Assembly (NCBI GenBank): GCA_963814435.1
Contig: CAWFCV010000016.1
Span: 62,001 to 126,000 of the forward strand
Direction of reading: 5' to 3'
Origin: JAEUPI01 sp963814435
GTDB taxonomy: Bacteria; Pseudomonadota; Gammaproteobacteria; Burkholderiales; Burkholderiaceae_C
DNA length: 64,000 nucleotides
Both the position numbers and the translations under genes were made by a program. The notes under the pieces were generated by a model that did no database searches, was not told where the DNA came from, and was given only the letters and a program-made list of their open reading frames with translations. Numbering within the stretch: position 1 is the first letter of the stretch; each line of letters opens with the position of its first letter. Below are positions 32,348 to 44,707 of the stretch, in pieces.

Positions 32348-33166
32348 ATGAATCCGTTTCGCCAGTTGCTCATGTCCGCCGGCAGCCAGCCCACGTTGGG
32401 CACCTGGATCGTGTCGGCCAGCCCGATCGTGGCCGAGGCCATGGGCCATGCCGGATTCGAATGGGGCGTGATCGACATGGAGCACACGCCGCTGGACATG
32501 ATGGGCGTGGTGCACCTGCTGCAGGCGGTGGGCAACACGCGCATGGTGCCGCTGGTGCGCGTGCCGTGGAACGACGCGGTCACCGTCAAGCGCGTGCTCG
32601 ACGCGGGCGCCACCACGCTGCTGGTGCCGTTCGTCCAGAACGCCGACGAGGCGCGCCAGGCGGTCGCGGCCACGCGTTATCCGCCGGCGGGCATTCGCGG
32701 CGTGGCCGGCATGAGCCGCGCGTCGAAGTTCGGCACGACGCCCAACTACCTGAAGAACGCCGACCAGGGCATGGGCGTGGTGGTGCAGCTCGAGACCGAG
32801 GCCGCGATGCGCGCGCTCGACAGCATCGCCGCGGTCGATGGCATCGACGCGCTGTTCATCGGTCCGTCCGACCTGGCCGGCAGCATGGGCTACACCGGCC
32901 AGCCGCTGCACCCGGCCGTCGTCGAGCTCACGACGCAGGCGGTGCAGCGTTGCCGCGCCCTCGGCAAGCCGATCGGCACGCTCGGTGCCACCCCCGACCA
33001 GGTGGTGCACTATCGCGCGATGGGCTTCAACTATCTGGCCGTGTCGTCCGATCTCGGGCTGCTGATGCGCGGCGCGACCTCGACACTGCAATCGCTGCGC
33101 ACGCAGGAGGGCACGTTGCACGTGCACACCCTCACCACCGGCACCCACACCGAGGCCGGCCTCTGA
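32348..33166 (+). CDS. HpcH/HpaI-family aldolase
   Basis: The 272-residue class II pyruvate aldolase shows GTWIVSASPIVAEAMGHAG, WGVIDMEHTPLD, the metal-binding QLETEAAM and FIGPSDLAGSMG. Relatives cleave 2-keto-3-deoxy sugar acids or 4-hydroxy-2-ketoheptanedioate into pyruvate and an aldehyde. GGGAGG precedes the ATG at 32348. The two genes after it (mutarotase, SMP-30 lactonase) point to a sugar-acid route. Confidence 0.88.
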   Translation: MNPFRQLLMSAGSQPTLGTWIVSASPIVAEAMGHAGFEWGVIDMEHTPLDMMGVVHLLQAVGNTRMVPLVRVPWNDAVTVKRVLDAGATTLLVPFVQNADEARQAVAATRYPPAGIRGVAGMSRASKFGTTPNYLKNADQGMGVVVQLETEAAMRALDSIAAVDGIDALFIGPSDLAGSMGYTGQPLHPAVVELTTQAVQRCRALGKPIGTLGATPDQVVHYRAMGFNYLAVSSDLGLLMRGATSTLQSLRTQEGTLHVHTLTTGTHTEAGL

Positions 33167-33208
33167 ACCAACACCGGGCCGCGCACGCCCATCCAGAACT
33201 GGAACCCG

Positions 33209-34064
33209 ATGACTTCGATCAGTGCGCCGACCCTGCAAGCCGGCCCGTTGCGAATGAGCCTGCGCCCCGACCTCGGCGGCGTGATTGCCGGCCTGTGGCT
33301 GGACGATTTGCCGGTGTTGCGCAGCGAGGCGTCCGAGGCGCTGACCGAGTGCGCGCCGCGCAGGCTGTTTTCCGCTGGTGCCTTACTCCAACCGGCTCGG
33401 TTACCGGCGTTTCCAGTGGAAGGGCCGCCACTACGCGACACTGGCCAACGTCGAAGACGAGCCGCATTCGCTGCACGGCGTGGGCTGGCGGCGCGCCTGG
33501 CAGACGGTGTCGGCGTCGGACGACCGCGCGGTGCTCGAGTTGACGAATCCGGGTGACGGCGACTGGCCCTTCGGGTTTCATGTCGAGCAGGTGTTCGAAC
33601 TGACGCCGAGCGCGCTGCGCGTCACGATGACGGCCACCAACATCGACTCGCGCAGCGCGCCGATGGGCCTGGGCTGGCACCCGTACTTTCCCAAGCGCCA
33701 GCGCAGCCGCTTGCATGTCGAGGTCGCCGGGCGCTGGGAATCCGACGCGCAGAAGCTGCCGGTGCGCTGCGTGCCTCAGCCGGGCATCGACGCCGACCTG
33801 GCGGTGCTGGACTTCGACAACTGCTTCGAAGGCTGGCGCGGCGAGGCCCGGCTGCGCGACGAGCGGCTGTCGCTGCGCCTGAGCTCGTCGCTCGACCGGG
33901 CGGTGGTGTACACGCCGCGCGACCGCCCGTATTTCTGCGTCGAACCGGTCAGCCATGTCAACAACGCGGTCCACATGGCCGAGCCCGCCGCGCACGGCTT
34001 GCGCACGCTCGAGCCGACGCAATCGATGAGCGCGTGGATGCTGCTGCAAGTCGCGCGCGCCTGA
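33209..34064 (+). CDS. Aldose 1-epimerase (mutarotase), frame broken
   Basis: The sequence has the galactose-mutarotase fold: NRLGYRRFQWKGRHY, HSLHGVGWRRAW, GLGWHPYFPK and YFCVEPVSHVNNAVH, with the two catalytic-type histidines and a late glutamate. It interconverts sugar anomers. The frame shifts once near 33365 by an extra base. It lies between the aldolase and the SMP-30 gene, suggesting shared sugar catabolism. Confidence 0.85.
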
Positions 34065-34095
34065 GGGCCTGGTCACGATCGCGGCGCTCGCTCCG

Positions 34096-34974
34096 TTGCC
34101 TGGCCCGCCGTCGCTGCTGGGCGAGTCGCCGTTCTGGCATCCGACGCAAGCCTCGCTCTATTGGTGCGATGTGCCCGGGCGGCGGCTAGAGCGCTGGCAT
34201 GCGGCCACGGGCCGGCGCGACAGCTGGGCGCTCGATGCCGAGCCGGGTTGCTGTGCCCCGCTGCTGGGCGGTGGCCTGCTGCTGGCGTTGCGCGACGGAC
34301 TGTGGTGCTTCGACGCGGACACCGGCACCCGCCGGCTGCTGGCGGCGGCGCCTTATGACCCGGCGGAGCAACGCTTCAACGATGGCAAGGCCGACCCGAT
34401 GGGGCGGTTCTGGGTGGGCACGCTGCACGAGCCACGAGATCGGCCGGCGGCGGTGCTGTACCGCTGGGCCGCTGGTCGGCTGCGGCCGATGGCCGGCGGG
34501 GTGATCAACAGCAACGGCCTGGCCTGGAGCCCGGATGCGCGCACCATGTACTGGAGCGACACCGCGGCGCACACCGTGCATGCCTTCGACTTTGACGGCC
34601 AGCAAGGCCAGCTGTCGAACCGGCGCGTGTTCAAGCGCTTCGAGCCGCGTTTGTCGGGCCAGCCCCTGGAGGCATACGGTGGCCGTCCCGACGGTGCCGC
34701 GGTCGACGCCGATGGTTGCCTGTGGCTGGCGATGTACGAAGGCGCGCGCCTGGTGCGACTGGACCCGCAGGCGAGGTTGATCGACGAGGTGCCACTGCCG
34801 GTGCGCTGCCCGACGATGCCGTGCTTCGGCGGGGCCGACCTGCGCACCTTGTTCGTCGCCACGGCCTGCCACGGTCGGCCAGCGCCGGAGCGGGCCCGCC
34901 AGCCCGAGGCCGGCTCGGTGTTGTGCTTCGCGGCCGACGTGCAGGGCTTGCCGGTCAATTTCGCGCAGGTTTGA
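34096..34974 (+). CDS. SMP-30/gluconolactonase-family protein
   Basis: The 292-residue six-bladed propeller has LLGESPFWHP, the metal glutamate region, FNDGKADPMGRFWVGT, NSNGLAWSPD and GRPDGAAVDADGCLW. These enzymes hydrolyse sugar lactones to acids. No ATG fits the N-terminus; TTG 34096 is a possible start and an upstream CTG at 34069 is an alternative. It lies 32 bases after the mutarotase. A dehydrogenase and a dehydratase to complete the pathway are not in the window. Confidence 0.85.
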   Translation: MPGPPSLLGESPFWHPTQASLYWCDVPGRRLERWHAATGRRDSWALDAEPGCCAPLLGGGLLLALRDGLWCFDADTGTRRLLAAAPYDPAEQRFNDGKADPMGRFWVGTLHEPRDRPAAVLYRWAAGRLRPMAGGVINSNGLAWSPDARTMYWSDTAAHTVHAFDFDGQQGQLSNRRVFKRFEPRLSGQPLEAYGGRPDGAAVDADGCLWLAMYEGARLVRLDPQARLIDEVPLPVRCPTMPCFGGADLRTLFVATACHGRPAPERARQPEAGSVLCFAADVQGLPVNFAQV

Positions 34975-34992
34975 CGGCGCACGCCACCGGGT

Positions 34993-36150
34993 TCAACGCG
35001 ACGCGCCGGACATCGCGCGCATCGGCAACGGCCTGCGCGCCGGCAGGCGCCGCGTCTCGCCCAGCGCCAGCGTGAAGAACGCTGCGTCGGCCAGCGCCCT
35101 GGGCCTGGCGCGCGGCGGCCAGCGCGCGCGGCGGCTCGTCGAGCGACTCGTCGGTCAGCGCGAAGGTGCCCCAGTGGATGCCCAGCGAGGCCTTGGCGCC
35201 GAGGTCGCGGTGGACGCGCACGGCCTCGTCGGGATTGATGTGCTGGCTCTGCATGAACCAGCGCGGCTCGTAGGCGCCGATCGGCAGCAGCGCGATGTCG
35301 AAGCCGCCGCCGAGCGCCGGCGTCTGCCGCTCGGCAAAGCGTTCGCGGATGTCCTGGAAGTCCTTCGAGTAGCCGGTGTCGCCGGCGAAGAACAGGTGCA
35401 GCTGCGGCGAGAACACCGCGTAGCCGCCCCACAGCGTGCGCAGGCGGTCGGTCAGGCCGCGCCCCGACCAGTGCTGCACCGGCGTCAGCACGATCTCCAG
35501 CGCGCCGAGGCGGTGCGACTGCCACCAGTCGAGCTCGACCACGTTGTCGATGCCGCGGTCGGCGAACCAGGCCTTCAGGCCCAGCGGCACGACGAACAGC
35601 GGCGGCCCGCCCGGTTGCGCCGCCAGGCTGCGCACGCTGGCCTCGTCGAGGTGGTCGTAGTGGTTGTGCGAGATCAGCACCAGGTCGATGTGCGGCAACT
35701 CGTTGAACCACAGCCCGGGCTTGTGCTTGCGCACCGGCCCGACGAACGACAGCGGCGAAGCCCGGTCGGAGAAGATCGGATCGGTCAGCAGGTTCAGGCC
35801 GCCCAGCTGCGCCAGCACCGTGGCATGCCCGACCCAGGTGACGGTGGGCTGCATCTGCGCGCCGGCGCGGGCGTTGGACTGGATCAGCCCGAGGTCGGGC
35901 ACCAGCAGCGGCGTCGGCGTGGCCGGCGGGCGCGGCAGGCCCTCGCGCCACGACGCGAACTGCCAGCGCGCCAAAGCCATCAGCCCCTTGGGCTCGAAGT
36001 CGAGGTAGTTGTTCTGGAAGCCGTTCTGCCGATGGTGCGGTGGCTGGCCGGCAACGCGTCCGCCGTCGCCCGCGCAGGCGGCCAGGCCCAGGCGTCAGCA
36101 GCGCGCCGACGACCAGGCGGCGTGCCAGCAGCGATCAAGGCATGAATCAT
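34993..36150 (-). CDS. Metallo-beta-lactamase-fold lipoprotein (frame broken)
   Basis: The core reads GHATVLAQLGGLNLLTDPIF, the zinc motif SHNHYDHLD, VQHWSGRG, FFAGDTGYS and LGIHWGTFALTDE. This is the UlaG/N-acyl-phosphatidylethanolamine-hydrolase-like group. Upstream of residue MALARW the frame continues HHRQNGFQNNYLDFEPKG. Before that, after one more shift, LGLAACAGDG forms a lipobox, so the full protein is probably a lipoprotein starting near 36143-36150. The C-terminus also shifts near 35097 and then ends at 34993. The substrate is unknown. Confidence 0.78.
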
Positions 36151-36215
36151 CAAACGGCGGCCTTCTTCGTGCCAAGCCGCGATTGGAGCGCAAGTGGCGC
36201 GTTCGTGTCGGCTGG

Positions 36216-36245
36216 TGTCGGCCGTATCGGGTGATTCCGTATAAT
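36216..36245 (+). promoter_or_regulatory. Probable sigma-70 promoter of the ATP synthase operon
   Basis: A perfect TATAAT at 36240-36245 stands out in this GC-rich region. A weak -35-like TGTCGG lies 18 bases upstream at 36216-36221. The first operon gene starts 41 bases downstream. Confidence 0.55.
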
Positions 36246-36286
36246 CCCGCGGTTTGCCGACAACGGCCTGGCCAGGGAATGCGACG

Positions 36287-36774
36287 ATGTCCGAACCGAA
36301 GCCCCGGTCCGACGCGTGGCGCGACTGGAAAGAGGACGACGCGGCAGACGACGGCTTCAAACGCCTGACGCCGTGAAGAGGCGGCGGCGCTGAGGGCAAA
36401 GGACCCGCCGGTGTCGCCCTGGCGGGTGGTCGCGGTGCAAGCCGCGGTCGGCGCAGGGGTCGCGCTGTTGGCGTGGCTGCGTCGGTGGCGGACGGGAGTT
36501 TGCATGGTCGGCGCTGTATGGCGCCGTCACGGCGGTGGTGCCGGGCGCGTTGATGGCGCGCGGCATGACCAGCCGGCTGTCGAGCCTGTCGCCTGCGGTC
36601 TCGGCTGTCAGCGTCATGTTATGGGAGACGGTGAAAATCGCGGTTTCGGTGGCCCTGCTCGCGCTGGCTCCGAATCTGGTGCGACCGCTGAGTTGGCCGG
36701 CCCTGCTGGTCGCCCTGGCGGCGTGTTTGTCGGTGTACTGGTTCGCGCTGCTGTGGCGCGGCCGCAAGAGTTGA
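36287..36774 (+). CDS. atpI: ATP synthase subunit I (frame broken)
   Basis: This small membrane protein at the head of the operon is typical of AtpI, which helps assemble the c-ring. A hydrophilic N-terminus (MSEPKPRSDAWRDWKEDD) is followed by hydrophobic segments VVAVQAAVGAGVALLAW and ALYGAVTAVVPGALMARG. The C-terminal half reads intact from 36535. Frame changes near 36372 and 36490 are each one extra base. AtpI is poorly conserved, so the call rests on position as much as sequence. Confidence 0.75.
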
Positions 36775-36796
36775 ACGAACAAGAGCGACTTCAAAC

Positions 36797-37697
36797 ATGG
36801 CAGCCGAATCGCACGCAGCACCGAGCGCCGGTGACTACATCGTTCACCACCTGACCCACCTGCAGAACGCCAAGCCGAAGGGGCTGGTCGATCTGTCGGT
36901 CGTCAACTGGGATTCGGTGATCTTTTCGGTCGCGCTCGGCGTGATCGGCTGCTGGCTGTTGTGGCTGGTCGCGCGCAGGGCGACGTCGGGCGTGCCGGGC
37001 CGCTTTCAGGCGGCGGTGGAGTTCCTGGTCGACATGGTCGACAACCAGGCCAAGGGCATCGTGCACAACGCCCAGAGCCGCAAGCTGGTGGCGCCGATGG
37101 CGCTCACCGTCTTCGTCTGGATCATCCTGCTCAATGCGATGGACCTGCTGCCGGTGGATCTGCTGCCGATGATCTGGCAGGCCATCTACGGCGCGGCCGG
37201 CCACGACCCGGCGCATGCCTACCTGCGGGTGGTGCCCACGGCCGACATCTCGGTGACGATGGGCCTGTCGATGGCGGTGCTGGTCGCCTGCCTGATCTAC
37301 AACGTCAAGATCAAGGGTGCCGGCGGCTGGGCGCACGAGCTGATCGTCGCGCCATTCGGCACCGTCAAGCTGACGGCCAACCCGCTTGAGCTGGGTCTGC
37401 TTCCTCCTGTTGGCCGTGGCCAACTTCGCGATGCAGTTGCTGGAGTTCGTCTCCAAGACGGTGTCGCACGGCATGCGGCTGTACGGCAACATGTACGCTG
37501 GCGAACTGATCTTCCTGCTGATCGCGCTGCTCGGCGGCGCGTTCACATTGTCGGCGACCGGTTTCGCGCTGGCGCTGATGCACATCGCAGCCGGCACCGT
37601 GTGGGCCATCTTCCACATTCTGATCATCGTGCTGCAGGCCTACGTCTTCATGATGTTGACGCTGGTCTACATCGGCCAGGCGCACGACTCGCACTGA
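36797..37697 (+). CDS. atpB: ATP synthase Fo subunit a (frame broken)
   Basis: The proton-channel subunit contains the essential arginine in SHGMRLYGNMYAGE and the later AYVFMMLTLVYIGQAH. The frame shifts once near 37386 (an extra T in CCGCTTGAGC); restored, it reads NPLSWVCFLLLAVAN. The length of about 299 residues is typical of betaproteobacteria. Confidence 0.93.
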
Positions 37698-37770
37698 CCC
37701 GTTTCGTGCCACCGATCCCTGATCGTTCATTTCTCACCTCAGCCAACCTCTCTCATTCAAGGAATCACAA

Positions 37771-38034
37771 ATGGAACTCATCGGTCTCGTAGCTGTCGGC
37801 GTTGGCCTGATCATCGGCTTGGGTGCCATGGGCGCCTGCATCGGCGTGGGCATCATGGCCAGCAAGTACCTCGAATCGGCCGCGCGCCAGCCCGAACTGA
37901 TGGGTGAACTGCAGACCAAGGTGTTCCTGCTGCTCGGCCTGATCGACGCGTCGTTCATCATCGGCGTCGGTATCGCGCTGTGGTTCACCACCGCCAACCC
38001 GTTCCTGGCCCAGCTCGCGAATCTGCCCAAGTAA
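37771..38034 (+). CDS. atpE: ATP synthase Fo subunit c
   Basis: The 87-residue hairpin protein has a glycine-rich first helix (GVGLIIGLGAMGACIGVGI), the polar loop ARQPEL and the proton-carrying aspartate Asp59 in GLIDASFIIG. AAGGAA precedes the ATG. An aspartate with no Na+-type glutamine pattern suggests H+ coupling. Confidence 0.96.
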   Translation: MELIGLVAVGVGLIIGLGAMGACIGVGIMASKYLESAARQPELMGELQTKVFLLLGLIDASFIIGVGIALWFTTANPFLAQLANLPK

Positions 38035-38041
38035 TCCGGAT

Positions 38042-38057
38042 CGCCCCGACCGGGGCG
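38042..38057 (+). other. Hairpin after atpE
   Basis: CGCCCC pairs with GGGGCG around GACC, seven bases after the atpE stop, without a T-tract. Stem-loops here may stabilise the atpE message, which is needed in excess for the c-ring. Confidence 0.4.
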
Positions 38058-38115
38058 CCCCGCGGTGGCGCCGGTTCGCCGGCCCGCCGTTCCACACCGT
38101 GATTGAGGCCATGCC

Positions 38116-38586
38116 GTGAGCATCACCAGCACCCTGATCATTCAGATGATCGTGTTCCTGATCCTGATCTGGTTCACGATGAGATTCGTCTGGCCGCCGA
38201 TCATGGCCGCCCTGGACGAGCGCGCCAAGAAGGTCGCCGACGGCCTGTCGGCCGCCGACAAGGCCAAGGCCGAACTCGCCACCGCCAACAAGCGCGTCGA
38301 GCAGCAGCTCGCCGCGGCGCGCGACGACGCGGCCAAGCGCCTGGCCGACGCCGAGCGCCTGGCGCACCAGATGGTCGAGGAGGCCAAGGGCCGGGCCAGC
38401 GAAGAGGGCGCGAAGATCATCGCCCAGGCCAAGGCCGAGGCCGAGCAGGAGTCGGTGAAGGCGCGCGAGGCGCTGCGCTCGCAGGTCGCGGGCCTGGCCG
38501 TCAAGGGCGCCGAGGCGATCCTGCGCAAAGAGGTCAACGCCGGCGTGCACGCCGATCTGCTGAACCGCCTGAAGTCCGAGCTCTGA
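38116..38586 (+). CDS. atpF: ATP synthase Fo subunit b
   Basis: The 156-residue protein has one N-terminal membrane helix (LIIQMIVFLILIWFTMRFVW) and a long charged coiled-coil that forms the peripheral stalk. It starts at GTG 38116. The next gene starts two bases after its stop codon begins to clear, so translation is probably coupled. Confidence 0.94.
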   Translation: MSITSTLIIQMIVFLILIWFTMRFVWPPIMAALDERAKKVADGLSAADKAKAELATANKRVEQQLAAARDDAAKRLADAERLAHQMVEEAKGRASEEGAKIIAQAKAEAEQESVKAREALRSQVAGLAVKGAEAILRKEVNAGVHADLLNRLKSEL

Positions 38587-38587
38587 C

Positions 38588-39124
38588 ATGGCCGAACTCG
38601 CCACCATCGCCCGGCCCTACGCCGAAGCCTTGTTCAAGTCGGTCGGCGGCAGCCGACGCGAACGCGCTTGCTCGCGCAGATGCAGGCGCTGGCCGCCGTG
38701 GCGGGCAATGCCGACATGCTGCGCTTTGCCGACAACCCGAAGGCCACCAGCGGAGCAGGTCGTCAGCGTGATCACCGGCGTGGCCAAGGCGACGCTCGAT
38801 GCGAAGGTGACGAACCTGCTGCGCACGGTGGTCGACAACGGCCGCCTGGCCGCGCTGCCCGAGATCGCCGCGCAGTTCAACGCGCTGGTCAAGGCGCGCT
38901 CGGGCACCTCCGACGCGGTGGTGCACAGCGCCTTCCCGATCGATGCCGCGCAGCTGGCCGACCTGATGGTCACGCTCGAGAAGCGCTTCGGCCGCAAGCT
39001 CAACGCCAGCGTGGTGGTCGAGCCCGAGCTGATCGGCGGCGTGCGCGTGGTGGTCGGCGACGAGGTGCTCGACACCTCGGTGAAGGCCCGGCTGGACAAG
39101 ATGAGACTGTCGCTCACGGCCTGA
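38588..39124 (+). CDS. atpH: ATP synthase F1 subunit delta (frame broken, net in frame)
   Basis: The protein starts MAELATIARPYAEALF and ends GGVRVVVGDEVLDTSVKARL, both typical of delta. Between about 38645 and 38755 the frame shifts three times by one extra base each, so the ends share a frame while the middle (LLAQMQALAAVAGNADMLRF) is in another. Restored, it is a normal delta subunit linking F1 to the peripheral stalk. Confidence 0.9.
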   Translation: MAELATIARPYAEALFKSVGGSRRERACSRRCRRWPPWRAMPTCCALPTTRRPPAEQVVSVITGVAKATLDAKVTNLLRTVVDNGRLAALPEIAAQFNALVKARSGTSDAVVHSAFPIDAAQLADLMVTLEKRFGRKLNASVVVEPELIGGVRVVVGDEVLDTSVKARLDKMRLSLTA

Positions 39125-39206
39125 AGCCGCGAGCCGCACGACAAGGACCTCGAACCGAACAACCGAACCTCTGGCGGCCCCGAGTCGCCGGTCGTGGAGC
39201 AAAACG

Positions 39207-40760
<1,554 letters not shown>

Positions 40761-40761
40761 A

Positions 40762-40925
40762 CATGGCCCACCCCCGTAGCGCCTTCGGCGCCGGCCACAC
40801 CCTCGCAGAGCTCGGGCAGTTCGCGAGGCGTTCGGGTCTGCGCAGGCAGACCCTTACGTCCGCGCTCAACCCCTCGAGGGGGCGCCGCCAGCGGCCCGGC
40901 GAAGCCGGTTCCGCGGCGTCCGCTT
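40762..40925 (+). repeat. Palindrome-rich insertion between atpA and atpG
   Basis: The stretch holds several strong palindromes: GGGTCTGC/GCAGACCC at 40834-40853 around GCAG, CCCCTCGAGGGG at 40870-40881, then GGCGCC and CCGGC/GCCGG. No protein is encoded. Other ATP synthase operons normally have short spacers here, so this looks like a dispersed intergenic repeat inserted in the operon. Similar sequence style occurs at 28642-28710. Confidence 0.5.
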
Positions 40926-40939
40926 GACAGGAGTGCCTC

Positions 40940-41827
40940 ATGGCTGTTGGTAAAGAGATACGCGGCAAGATCAAGTCGGTGGAGAACACCAAGAAGATCA
41001 CCAAGGCGATGGAGATGGTCGCCGCCTCCAAGATGCGCAAGGCGCAGGAGCGCATGCGCGCGGCGCGGCCCTACAGCGAGAAGATCCGCAACATCACGGC
41101 CAACCTGTCGCAGGCCAACCCCGAGTACAAGTCGCCCTACATGCGCACGGTGGCGGCCGACAAGGCGACCAAGGTCACCGGCTACATCGTCGTCACCACC
41201 GACAAGGGTCTGTGCGGTGGCCTGAACACCAACGTGCTGCGCGCGCTGACCAACAAGCTGCGCGACGCGCAGACCGGCGGCGGCAGCGCGCTGACGGTGG
41301 CCATCGGCAACAAGGGCTTCGGCTTTCTGAACCGCATCGGCGCCAAGGTGCTGAGCCATGCCATCCAGCTCGGCGATGCGCCGCAGCTCGAGAAGCTGAT
41401 CGGCCCGGTCAAGGTGATGCTCGACGCCTTCGTCGAAGGCAAGGTCGACGCGGTGTACCTGAGCTACACGCGATTCATCAACACGATGAAGCAGGAGCCG
41501 GTGATCGAGCAGCTGCTGCCGTTGTCGGCCGAGCGCCTGGAGCGCGATGCCGGCGACAAGTCCAAGTATGGTTGGGACTACATCTACGAGCCCGACGCCC
41601 CCGCGGTCATCGACGATCTGATGACGCGCTACATCGAGGCGCTGGTGTTCCAGGCGGTGGCCGAGAACATGGCCAGCGAGCAATCGGCGCGCATGGTGGC
41701 GATGAAGTCGGCCACCGACAACGCCGGCAACCTGATCAACGAACTGAAGCTCATCTACAACAAGACCCGTCAAGCCGCGATCACGAAGGAACTGTCCGAA
41801 ATCGTTGGGGGCGCGGCCGCCGTGTAG
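40940..41827 (+). CDS. atpG: ATP synthase F1 subunit gamma
   Basis: The intact 295-residue rotor shaft starts with KEIRGKIKSVENTKKITKAM and ends with the conserved KLIYNKTRQAAITKELSEIV. It rotates inside the alpha-beta hexamer. A spacer of 130 bases with short direct repeats precedes atpD. Confidence 0.96.
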   Translation: MAVGKEIRGKIKSVENTKKITKAMEMVAASKMRKAQERMRAARPYSEKIRNITANLSQANPEYKSPYMRTVAADKATKVTGYIVVTTDKGLCGGLNTNVLRALTNKLRDAQTGGGSALTVAIGNKGFGFLNRIGAKVLSHAIQLGDAPQLEKLIGPVKVMLDAFVEGKVDAVYLSYTRFINTMKQEPVIEQLLPLSAERLERDAGDKSKYGWDYIYEPDAPAVIDDLMTRYIEALVFQAVAENMASEQSARMVAMKSATDNAGNLINELKLIYNKTRQAAITKELSEIVGGAAAV

Positions 41828-41865
41828 GCGGCCTCGACAGCAACGATTCGGTGAAGGCTAACCGC

Positions 41866-41896
41866 AGCGAAGCGAAGGTTAAGTGAGCGAAGCGAA
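41866..41896 (+). repeat. Short direct repeat in the atpG-atpD spacer
   Basis: AGCGAAGCGAA occurs at 41866-41876 and 41886-41896. Around the first copy TAACC and GGTTA form a small inverted repeat. The 130-base spacer is long for this operon and holds no gene; an in-frame ATG-less extension of atpD exists but is not needed. Confidence 0.5.
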
Positions 41897-41957
41897 ACGG
41901 CCGGAACCAAAGCGTGGGCTCGGCAACACGGAATCAGATTCAAAGGACCTAAAGAAC

Positions 41958-43370
<1,413 letters not shown>

Positions 43371-43382
43371 GCGAGGCCCACG

Positions 43383-43799
43383 ATGGCAACCATTCACGTC
43401 GATGTAGTCACCGCCGAAGAGAGCATCTTCTCCGGCGAGGCCAAGTTCGTCGCGCTGCCCGGCGAGATGGGCGAGCTCGGCATCTACCCGCGCCACACGC
43501 CGCTGATCACCCGCATCAAGCCCGGTGCGGTGCGCATCATGCGCGCCGACAACGGCGAGGAGGAGTTCGTCTTCGTCGCCGGCGGCATTCTCGAGGTGCA
43601 GCCCGGCACGGTGACCGTGCTCGCCGACACCGCGATCCGTGGCCACGACCTCGACGAGGCCAAGGCCAATGACGCCAAGAAGCGCGCCGAAGAGGCGATG
43701 CGCAACGCCAAGAGCGACATCGACCTCGCCGCCGCGACCAGCGAGTTCGCGATGATGGCCGCGCAGCTCGCCGCGATCCAGAAGCTGCGCAAGAAGTAG
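43383..43799 (+). CDS. atpC: ATP synthase F1 subunit epsilon
   Basis: The 138-residue protein shows the N-terminal beta-sandwich (HVDVVTAEESIFSGEAKFV, GELGIYPRHTPL) and a C-terminal helical hairpin. It inhibits ATP hydrolysis and couples the shaft to the c-ring. It starts 12 bases after atpD and ends the operon. Confidence 0.95.
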   Translation: MATIHVDVVTAEESIFSGEAKFVALPGEMGELGIYPRHTPLITRIKPGAVRIMRADNGEEEFVFVAGGILEVQPGTVTVLADTAIRGHDLDEAKANDAKKRAEEAMRNAKSDIDLAAATSEFAMMAAQLAAIQKLRKK

Positions 43800-43888
43800 C
43801 CCACGCGCGGCCGTCTGCCGGCCACGCTTGCCAGATCCACCCGCGGCAAGGCATGCTGGGCGCATCGCGTTCAGCGCTGGGAGCGGGC

Positions 43889-44690
43889 ATGGCGGGCAAG
43901 AAGAACAAGTCGCGCAAGAAGGTCGATGCCGACGGCACCGGCGGCTACCGCCGCTCGCTCGAGGCGTTGCAGGTCGAACTCAATGCGATGGCGCGTTGGC
44001 TGCGCCCACGGCGGCCGGCGCCTGGTGGTGGTGATCGAAGGCCGCGACACCGCCGGCAAGGGCGGCGTGATCAACGCCATCACCGAGACGCTCAACCCGC
44101 GCCAGTGTCACGTGGTGGCGCTGCCCAAGCCCACCGAGCGCGAGCGCACGCAGTGGTACTTCCAGCGCTATGTCGAGCACCTGCCCGCGGCCGGCGAGAT
44201 CACGCTGTTCGACCGCAGCTGGTACAACCGCGCCGGCGTCGAGCCCGTGATGGGCTTCTGCACCGAGTCGCAGACCGCGGCCTTCCTGAAGCAGGCGCCG
44301 GTGTTCGAGCAGATGCTGGTCGACGACGGCATCCTGCTGTTCAAGTACTGGCTCACGGTGGACCAGGCGCAGCAGGAAGAGCGCTTCGCCGAGCGCGCGG
44401 CCGACCCGCTGAAGCGCTGGAAGCTGTCGCCGATCGACTTCAAGGCGCGCGAGAAGTACGCCGAGTATGGCCGTGCGCGCGAGGCCATGCTCAGCGCCAC
44501 CCACACCCGGCATGCGCCGTGGACACTGGTGGACTTCAACGACCAGAAGCAGGGCCGACTGAAACTGATGCGCCACCTGCTGGACCAGCTGCCCGACACC
44601 CAGGTGCCGGAAGACAAGATCGTGTTTCCGCCGCTGCCGCGCAAGCCTCAGCGCGAACGCTTCACGATGGGGCTGAAGCCGATCGCCTGA
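43889..44690 (+). CDS. ppk2: Polyphosphate kinase 2 (frame broken)
   Basis: The class I PPK2-type nucleotide kinase has Walker A EGRDTAGKGG, the lid region and Walker B-like LFDRSWYNRAGVEPVMGF. It uses polyphosphate to phosphorylate nucleoside diphosphates. The frame shifts once near 44015 by an extra base. GGGAG precedes the ATG at 43889. It lies 89 bases after atpC, a sensible neighbour for energy metabolism but probably separately transcribed. Confidence 0.9.
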
Positions 44691-44707
44691 GCCGCCTGTG
44701 TCGCGCC

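Noticed and set aside
37771..38034. Sodium-coupled ATP synthase
   Set aside because: Subunit c has an aspartate with no Gln/Glu-Ser sodium-site pattern.
38645..38755. Possible programmed frameshifting in atpH and other genes
   Set aside because: Breaks occur at unrelated places without slippery heptamers or shared structures, and several hit genes never known to use recoding.
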